A stretch of 64,000 bases of DNA from Cotesia glomerata (lineage: Eukaryota; Arthropoda; Insecta; Hymenoptera; Braconidae), in the NCBI RefSeq assembly GCF_020080835.1, contig NC_058159.1, positions 21,734,474-21,798,473 of the forward strand, written 5' to 3'. Shown one piece after another: positions 57,617-64,000 of the stretch. The notes under the pieces are model-generated. The model saw nothing but the letters and a program-made list of their open reading frames with translations, was not told where the DNA came from and did no database searches. The position numbers were made by a program, and so were the translations under genes. How positions within the stretch are numbered: the stretch's first letter is position 1; each line of letters starts with the position of its first letter.

Positions 57617-57886
57617 ATGAGTTTTGTTAGAATAAAAGATAATAAATCTACTGCAAAACTACCGACAAATAAAAAAAAATTTTAATTGGAAGTCGTTAGA
57701 ACGTATTTTCCGGGTGCTAACGGCTTAACCTTTTTTGATGGAGAAGATAAATGCGTAATTAATATCGACAATGAAGAATTCGATTTAATTGAAGGTGTAG
57801 ATGAGTATGCAGTTTTTTACGCAAATCCTATCAGAGGATTTAAAAAACGTAATAAATGTAGGTTTGTGCCCTTAAGTACGAAATGA
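57617..57886 (+). pseudogene. TDP-43 N-terminal-domain-like segment, one in-frame stop
   Basis: From ATG 57617 the frame reads 22 codons (MSFVRIKDNKSTAKLPT...), a TAA at 57683-57685, then 66 open codons to TGA 57884-57886. After the stop comes LEVVRTYFPGANGLTFFDGE and later FDLIEGVDEYAVFYA. The LPT segment, the ~17-residue spacing to FPGAxGL, and the total length near 80 match the N-terminal oligomerisation domain of TDP-43 (TARDBP family) as I know it. No RNA-recognition motifs follow. The last codons (VPLSTK) read into the 3' end of a family M repeat. It may be a retained pseudogene, a gene captured by a repeat, or a repeat-borne ORF. Family assignment is from pattern memory only. Confidence 0.45.
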
Positions 57887-57937
57887 GCGGGAAGTTGCAG
57901 GGATGGCCTTAGGGTCAACCGTTTTCCTAATTTTTTA
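57868..57937 (+). repeat. Family M 3' end joined to the ORF
   Basis: GAGCGGGAAGTTGCAGGGAT then GGTCAACCGTTTTCCTAATT is the 3' end of family M. The preceding CCCTTAAGTACGAAA aligns with GCGCTTAGGTATGGAA in the copy at 61327, so the coding segment stops inside the repeat. Confidence 0.65.
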
Positions 57938-57939
57938 TT

Positions 57940-58180
57940 ATGTCACGAACTAAAAATCTAATGGGCACTGCAAAGTCAAAAATCAAATTGGTAAATAACG
58001 GACACCTAATATAACATATATGTTAATTTATCTAAACTAATTTTATGATAAAAATTTCACTTCATAAAATTTACTTGAATTTTGTATTCTAACTTATAAT
58101 TTTGTTAAATGATAATAATTTTATAATTCTCAATAAACCAGATTTGAAAAAAAAAATTTTATTTAATTTTTACAATTTGA
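57940..58180. other. AT-rich non-coding spacer
   Basis: Nothing recognised. Confidence 0.4.
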
Positions 58181-58189
58181 ATTGATCGC

Positions 58190-58420
58190 GGCGACTTTAG
58201 CGCCACAGGTCGGCTACGCGCCGAAAAGAAAGCCTGGGCCCTGGTCAGACGTTTGCCGCCCGGCTATCTCTGCCACTTCCAGAGGCTGGCAACGTAACGT
58301 AACGCACATATTTTTAATTATAATCACTGAAAAATATTGGTGCGTGCTGGGATCGAACCCGGGTCCCACTCTTTCGAAAAGCGAGCACCGAGCCGACCAG
58401 GCCATTGCCAACCTAACTAT
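58190..58420 (-). mobile_element. tRNA-derived SINE
   Basis: On minus it starts with a tRNA-like head (A box TGGCCTGGTCGG, B box GGTTCGATCCC), continues through CACGCACCAATATTTTTCAG and TATAATTAAAAATATGTGCG, then CAGCCTCTGGAAGTGGCAG. It ends near AGGCTTTCTTTTCGGCG. Bodies and heads recur separately at 25750-25860 and 26780-26862. Pol III-type head plus unrelated body is the usual SINE build. Confidence 0.7.
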
Positions 58421-58860
58421 TTGTCAATCTATTATTCAATTAGATACTTAAATCAAGGTTCATTTTTGATATATTTTATGAGGGAAGATTGATGCATTCA
58501 TCAAAAGGTTAAATTGTACACCTAAATATTTTTGAACATGTTTTACAGATTGTGACTTAAAGAAAATATTAAAGTTATTGTAAGGGTTACGTTAATGTTA
58601 AAAATTAAGAAAAACCATTCAGTTGCCGAAATGGAAGTAGATTTTTCAATATTTTTTATTATAAGTAAGGCCATCAAAACAAAATCAATAATAAAATTTT
58701 TCATTGAATTTGCGAAGTTTATCAAGTTTGAATTTCAACTTTTTGAAAAAATATAAAAATCTGTTGAAAATAATTAAATCTTTTAAACTTTCTATTATAG
58801 AAGTTTAAAATTAAAAAAAAATTGGAAATCATTTCTTGTTAAGAGTTATTATTGTCTTAT
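58421..58860. other. AT-rich non-coding sequence
   Basis: No gene or element ends recognised. Confidence 0.4.
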
Positions 58861-58869
58861 TATTATGAG

Positions 58870-59090
58870 CGTCGAATGCTGTAACCCGTATGAAAATCGG
58901 TTGATACATTTCGGAAGTGACGCAGTTTAAAATTTTCAAAAAAGTTTTCTATCTAAACAACTACTACATTTTCAAGCTCGAATAATTCAAAACTTTGTAA
59001 TCTCAAATTTTTAGAGCGTTTTGAGCTTGTTAGTTGCAGGAAGTTCTAGATAAGAGATGGCCTGCAGGGTCAATTATTGTTCAGATTTAT
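58870..59090 (+). mobile_element. Family M 3' fragment
   Basis: CGTATGAAAATCGGTTGATAC, CAAGCTCGAATAATTCAAAA and GTTGCAGGAAGTTCTAGA then GATGGCCTGCAGGGTCAAT are decayed versions of the last third of family M. Confidence 0.55.
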
Positions 59091-59565
59091 TTTGGAGCTG
59101 TACAATTTACTCTCTAAATAAGAATTAGTGAAAATTCCTTCGAAAAATTGAATATTCACTTTTTTTGAAGAGAGATCCATACCACTACGATTTGATTGGC
59201 TCTCAAAATTAGTGTCAAAATATTCACTTATTTAATAAAATTTTTAATAATTCATGTGTAGAAAGTATATATTATTTTCACATTAATACGTATCTGTACA
59301 AAATCGAATCAACTAAGTTTTAGTAGATTTTTGTTAAATGAACGTTATCTTAGAGCAAAGCTATTATAAGATATCAACTAGATCTTACCATCAGGAGATT
59401 CATTGAGTTAATCAAATATTTATATGAAGTTAAACTTAATAAATTTAATGTCATATTTTAGTGATTTATCGAACATGATATTTTACCGTCTTTCTAATCA
59501 CTTTACTTTAAGCATGACATTATATATATATTTTTGAAAATTATTGTTAATAATAAATGTTTCAG
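59091..59565. other. AT-rich sequence ahead of the putative exon (intron-like)
   Basis: No repeats of note. It ends in AATAAATGTTTCAG, a 3' splice site with a weak pyrimidine tract. Confidence 0.4.
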
Positions 59566-59657
59566 AAGCGTCCATGATCGTTGCAACATGATCCATCGTG
59601 GTAGAGTCCTCTGGGCATTGCTGATTGCATTATTTATATATCCAAATGATAATTTAG
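59566..59657 (+). CDS. Putative first coding exon: signal peptide of a secreted or membrane protein (partial)
   Basis: Acceptor TTTCAG|AA at 59565/59566 and donor TTTAG|GTGAGT at 59657/59658 bound 92 nt. The start codon is taken at 59588 (CAACATGA). From there 23 codons plus one base (phase 1) encode MIHRGRV followed by the hydrophobic core LWALLIALFIY and then PNDNL, a typical signal peptide with basic n-region. An upstream ATG at 59574 opens only a five-codon reading frame that ends in TGA overlapping the main ATG (ATGA), a possible upstream ORF. The next exon is not recognisable in the remaining 4.3 kb, so the mature protein is unknown. Everything rests on sequence signals; chance cannot be excluded. 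Confidence 0.5.
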
Positions 59658-59659
59658 GT

Positions 59660-60345
59660 GAGTTTTTATTTTTCGAATTTATAAATAATTAATTTAAGCT
59701 TAAAAATAAATGCTTCTCAACTTATTCTGAAGCTTGAATTTAAAGCTGTATGCGACAGCTTAAGTACTTTTCTTGTTGCTCGGTAGATGTCCCTTGAGAA
59801 CGATCGCACGGCGTCACTAGAGATTCTGCATAACGTTTTGTACTTTCCTACAAACTACACTTTATTTACACGGGTAAATTTATATTTATTCTTATAAATA
59901 CACTTACACACGACATATATGATAAAGACACTTGGGAAAGTGTCAACGAGTTGTGATGTATCAAAAGTAAATATCTTTCTTTATAAAAGCTCATCTGAAG
60001 AGAAGAGACGGATTTTATGCACACACACATTTATCAGAGTATAACTAACGATAATAAATGTCGTGTCAAAAAATCAAATGCTTATATAGTTGACAGATCG
60101 CTGGAGGAAGTAGTTATTTATCATTGAATAAGTTTTAGAGCTGGAATAAATTTGCAGCGCTTTGATCCGGTTATTTCTATTCACTGTTTCGGTAATCCTT
60201 GTTGCTGAGTGAGAAATTTTATGCTAACTATTTTCAGATTCTTTAATTCTATTAGTCAAATTCTACTAAAATTATAATATTTTATTTAATATTAGTTTAA
60301 TTTTTTAATTCTAAAAGACTTTAATATTCAAATTTATTTAGAGTG
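59660..60345. other. Intron-like sequence after the putative exon
   Basis: AT-rich to mixed; no further exon in phase 1 could be supported. TATTTTCAG at about 60237 is an acceptor-like site, but the following frame stops within ten codons. Confidence 0.35.
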
Positions 60346-60349
60346 AAGT

Positions 60350-60854
60350 TTTTCGAGCTCAAAAGTTTGGTAGAAGTTTGATAAAATACTATTTTTGAAT
60401 TTTCAAATCGCAATAACTTTTGAATAAATGAACCGATTTTCACGCGGTTAGTGGCATTCGACGCAGTTTTTTAAGTTTCATGAAGAATCTGCAAGTTTTA
60501 ATTAAAAGAGCGAGAAATTTCGGAGTAATTCCGAAAAAACACTTTTTTCGGTTTTCCTTCGTCAACGATAACTCACGAACGAATCAACTGATTTTGACCG
60601 GACTGGCGGCGATCGACGTGGTTTTTTGATGTCAAGAGTTGATTAGTTTTTGGAATTGATCGGTAAAGCCGTTCAAAAGTTATTCCAAAAAAACCACTTT
60701 TCAAAAAATTTTTTTTTGTAGTTTTTTTGCGATTTCTCAACATCTACTGGTCCGAATCGTTCCAAAGTATATTCAAAATCTAAGTTTGGTCAAGCCCTTT
60801 TGAATGGCACCAACCGCGATCTAATCAGTCAAGCCGTTCAAAAGTTATGAGAGG

Positions 60855-60940
<86 letters not shown>

Positions 60941-61087
60941 GACAGACAGACATACAGACACCATCGCGGGAATAGTCAGGGAAGCTTCCTAGGACCTCGA
61001 AACGTCGAGATTCGATGAAAACTCGATTTTCGTAAAACGGGGTGAAAACAATAACTTCCCGATTTTTGAAAATCTTCGATTTTCTTA
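60350..61087 (-). mobile_element. Family M repeat, minus orientation, nearly complete 5' half
   Basis: On minus it starts AACTTCTCGCTAAGAAAATC (61068-61087), includes the palindrome and AAATCGGGAAGTTATTG, then (TG)n ((CA)n at 60859-60936 on plus), the body blocks, and a GAGCTCGAAAAACTTC remnant at 60350. The 3' terminus is missing. Confidence 0.72.
60859..60936. repeat. (CA)n microsatellite
   Basis: Pure CA tract of about 78 bp followed by CAGACAGACAGACATACAGA. Confidence 0.97.
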
Positions 61088-61204
61088 GCGAGAAGTTAAT
61101 AAACATATCATAAAAATAATAATAACCTCTTGTTGTGTCATTTAAATTGTTTTTAAATTAATTAACACAATTATAGATTAATAATAGTTATGTCAAACGC
61201 AAGA

Positions 61205-61392
61205 TATGAGCTCGAAGAGTTCAAAAGCATTGAACAGCGACCGCTTTGAGCTCGGAGAGCTCAAAATAACACATAAATCGTAATTTGGAGCTTGAAGAGC
61301 TTGATAACGTTACAAGTGCAATTTCAAGCGCTTAGGTATGGAATTAGCGGGAAGTTGCAGGAATGGCCTTCTGGGTCATCCGTTTTCCTAAT
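61205..61392 (+). mobile_element. Family M 3' end
   Basis: Three GAGCTCGAAGAGTTC-type palindromes followed by GCGCTTAGGTATGGAATTAG, CGGGAAGTTGCAGGAATGGC and CCGTTTTCCTAATTTTTA. It faces the minus-oriented copy at 60350-61087. Confidence 0.7.
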
Positions 61393-61903
61393 TTTTATTT
61401 TATTTATTTACAATCAGCAAGTTGTCACAGTTGGAGATTAATATTTCTGTGACATGCGGCTAATGTTTATTTATTTTAATTAAAAATAAGTAACTGAATT
61501 CAGGGAGAACTACTCATACGCAATATCACTGTGCTGAATTATTTATTTTTATCATTATATTGGCAGTACTTTTATGTCGGATTGAAAAACTGGCCCTTAA
61601 AGTAATTTATCGATATTGAAGATAATTAAATAGGCAAGATTATATATTTAAGCATTAAATTTGTAAAATGTATTTGTTAATTAGTTAAATTTAAATGTTT
61701 TCAAGTTCATATCAAACTCAAACCAGTTGATTCAGAATATTTGATACTTCTTAAATAAGTAAACTTCAATCGATTTGCAGTGATGAAAGCTACGGTCACG
61801 ATATCATTAAACTTTAAATTACTAATTTAAATCTACCAAATATTTCCAATGTGAAATATTAAATAGTTCACCCACTCAGTATCATTAAATATCCGTTTAT
61901 ATT

Positions 61904-62320
61904 GGCTGTGTTACAGGTCTACTCATAAAATCTCTACTCACAGCTATCAACGACATCTGCAATCAGTTACATTTTTATTCAAAATCATATTCATTCAGTC
62001 ACAACTTTATTCAATCAAATCTTTACTCTGATTCAACTTTACTCAATATTATCTCTACTCACATATCATCTCTACTCACAAATTTATGGTTAATTGATAA
62101 TGTAAAAATTCGTGAGTAGAAATAAACTTGAGTACAGTTGTAAATGATGACAAATGTAAGTGAATAAATTCTTTGTGAATAGAGATGTAACTGAGTTAAA
62201 AATTCAGTGAATAGATTTGGAAATGAATGCAATTGAAACTGAGCAAAGTTGTAATTGACTACTGCCGAATTTGAGTAAGGTTGTAACTGTAAGTAGAGTA
62301 AGTAGACCTGTAACACAGCC
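61904..62320. mobile_element. 417-bp MITE with 20-bp perfect TIR and 8-bp TSD (hAT-like)
   Basis: Ends GGCTGTGTTACAGGTCTACT (61904-61923) and its exact inverse (62301-62320). Direct duplications TTTATATT lie at 61896-61903 and 62321-62328. The interior is filled with CTACTCA and TGAGTAGA words in opposite orientation on the two halves, so the whole folds back. An 8-bp TSD is usual for hAT (also P) elements; superfamily is inferred from that only. The minus ORF at 62059-62355 crosses it and is not coding. Confidence 0.85.
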
Positions 62321-62351
62321 TTTATATTAAAACGAATTAATAATTGATAAT

Positions 62352-62530
62352 ACACGGAAAGAAATTTTCTTTAAAATTTACCATTAAATTAACGAGAAAA
62401 ATTATCGGACTGTATGGTAATCGTGAGATGATAAGACACTGCTTTACAATTTACTAGTGACAGAAATACTTTTTACAGTTGTGTGAGTAAAATTTACCGG
62501 ACTCTCCGGTAAAAAAAATTTTAAAAACTT
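62352..62530. mobile_element. CACGG-type MITE fragment
   Basis: TACACGGAAAGAAATTTTC start, with TTACCGGACTCTCCGGTAA and TTATCGGACTGTATGGTAA words inside; no matching right end seen. Confidence 0.4.
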
Positions 62531-62689
62531 TTGATGCAGCTTGCTGCACACATGGAATATAATTATTATTGGACATATTGTTATTGATGTAATATTTTCA
62601 TTATAAATTATATATTATAACCCAAGATTTTTAACATCGGGTAGATCTGCTACTACGTAGCAGATTACTCAATGTTGGTTATACTTCTG

Positions 62690-64000
62690 TCTCTCACTCT
62701 CGCTTCCAGTCTCAACTAAAACCCAAGGCGCCAGATAATTTTAACACAAGAGAAATTACCAAAACTCAATAAATGTAGCTCAAAACGAAAAATACTCTAA
62801 AACTCAATAAATAAAAAAAAAAACTAGAACCTGAGACTGGTAGCTAAAGCGGAAAGACAGGCAAACCACGGTGTCGCTTAGTATGCTGGTTTGTGGAGAG
62901 AGGGAGGGATTCGGATACAGATAAGAATCAATGTGATTATTAATACGCTTAGATATTCAATTGATCTTTGATTTATTAACAAACTAAAAATCAAAAATCA
63001 TAAACTTGACTCGATACAAAATCATAAATATTACAAAAATATACGGAATAATTTACTGACAAAATAATAATTAACTAAACCTCAATGTAGCGTGATAACT
63101 CAAAAATGATAACTAAAATGTAACCTGGAGCTCTAACAATTCTCATAATAAATCTCAATCACCCTCAAAACTTTTACAAAACCCAAAAATACTCAATAAA
63201 ACCCCAAAACTAAACTGACTCTAAAACCGTAACTAAAACGTACTCAAAAATTAACCCATAGATAAACTCAACATCAAGAAACTAACATAACTTTAACATA
63301 CCGTTCCTCGAGCAAGGATATCCCTTGGCGATTATTCTCCTGGGATTGGCTTTGGATTGGAACCATACACGAAAACTCAAAAATAATACCCAAAAATGAC
63401 CATTTGGCTTCCACCGCCGACATGGTCAGCTGCCTTCGGTGGCCTGCCACCCGTACCGTATCTGACCAAGTGCTGACTCCCGACGAAGTTGGTCAATCCT
63501 CGTCGTAGCCAACTAAAATTAAAAATGTCGTAAACGACATACCGGTTCCAACCTCAACCAAATCCCTTATACTGGAGCGCTGACCTTACAATCAGACTTT
63601 TATAATTCACCAGGAAATCTCAGAGGGCTAGAGGCCAAGCATCTACGAGGCCGGGTGACTCCAAGATCCCACTCCACGACAACGTAGACTCGTCCACAAG
63701 CTCGAGACACCAACTTAATTTTCACTAAACTTTAACCTCCTACTCAAACTGACTCTTTCCAAAATATAAAAATACTGTAACTCAAATATAAAATTCTTAA
63801 ACAATAATAATAACTGTAGCATAAATGTAGCCTTTAGTGCGAAACAAAACTGTAGTCAAGATGGCTGAAAAGAGAAGTCGTGAGTGATTCTCTGCTGTAT
63901 TCTGTAACCTGTGACTGTACTCGGCATGAGCCGACACTGGAATGTATATCTTCACTCGGCAAAGGCTGGAACTAGTCTCTCCCGATCTGTTCGCGGGATC
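62690..64000. repeat. A/C-rich, strand-asymmetric segment, probably part of a transposable element
   Basis: From about 62700 the plus strand is strikingly rich in A and C (many AAAACTCAAAAAT, ACTCAATAAA and TAACTAAAACG words), with a GC-richer core at 63300-63710. No ORF of note exists on either strand. Such asymmetry over 1 kb suggests one strand of a retroelement, perhaps an untranslated or LTR-like region, but neither ends nor a primer-binding site could be established. It runs out of the window. Confidence 0.35.

Noticed and set aside
60825..61106. 93-codon minus-strand ORF with a Cys-Val run (also 29809-30021 with Thr-His and 55281-55583)
   Set aside because: These read through (TG)n or (CA)n tracts, and one contains the assembly gap.
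62720..62745. TGGCGCC on the minus strand as an LTR primer-binding site
   Set aside because: Only seven bases resemble a PBS, no adjacent LTR end in CA was found, and no gag-pol or second LTR is visible.

Overview
This is a window of an AT-rich animal nuclear genome, almost certainly insect. A hymenopteran, perhaps a parasitoid wasp, is my best guess, from the style of the non-LTR retrotransposons and the density of short microsatellite-bearing and foldback elements. That guess is inference, not proof. There are no operons, Shine-Dalgarno sites or dense ORFs. Long (TG)n, (CA)n and (TA)n tracts, tRNA-like Pol III boxes, LINEs, SINE-like copies and MITEs dominate. Two runs of exactly 100 N (7260-7359 and 55414-55513) are scaffold gaps, so the window joins three contigs.

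Layout. 1-7259 is a repeat-rich block that recurs almost base for base at 27103-34272. The first copy stops at the N gap while the second continues, so an uncollapsed assembly duplicate is as likely as a true segmental duplication. 7360-13345 is one degraded but nearly full-length APE-type LINE on the minus strand. 14042-15647 and 16614-19926 are nests of foldback elements inside one another. 19.9-26.8 kb is mostly unique non-coding DNA with SINE fragments at 25.4-26.9 kb. 34.6-36.95 kb is a 5'-truncated Jockey-like LINE on the minus strand. 37-46.9 kb is mostly unique AT-rich sequence with a poly-G-ended foldback element (40379-42253) and a GC/CpG-rich patch at 43.4-43.65 kb. 46.9-48.6 kb, 54.7-55.6 kb and 57-62.3 kb hold further small elements.

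Host coding evidence is thin. The best candidate is a 92-nt exon at 59566-59657 (plus strand) that carries a start codon, a signal-peptide-like sequence and a GTGAGT donor. This suggests that much of the window is intron or upstream sequence of a secreted or membrane protein gene continuing to the right. A second protein-like signal at 57617-57886 resembles the N-terminal domain of TDP-43, is broken by one in-frame stop, and runs into the 3' end of a mobile element.

The strongest leads are that TDP-43-like segment fused to a repeat end; a 202-bp insertion with a 10-bp target-site duplication and crossing complementarities that could fold as a pseudoknotted RNA (2330-2531 and 29427-29628); and an unclassified family of microsatellite-bearing elements with conserved GAGCTC palindromes near one end.
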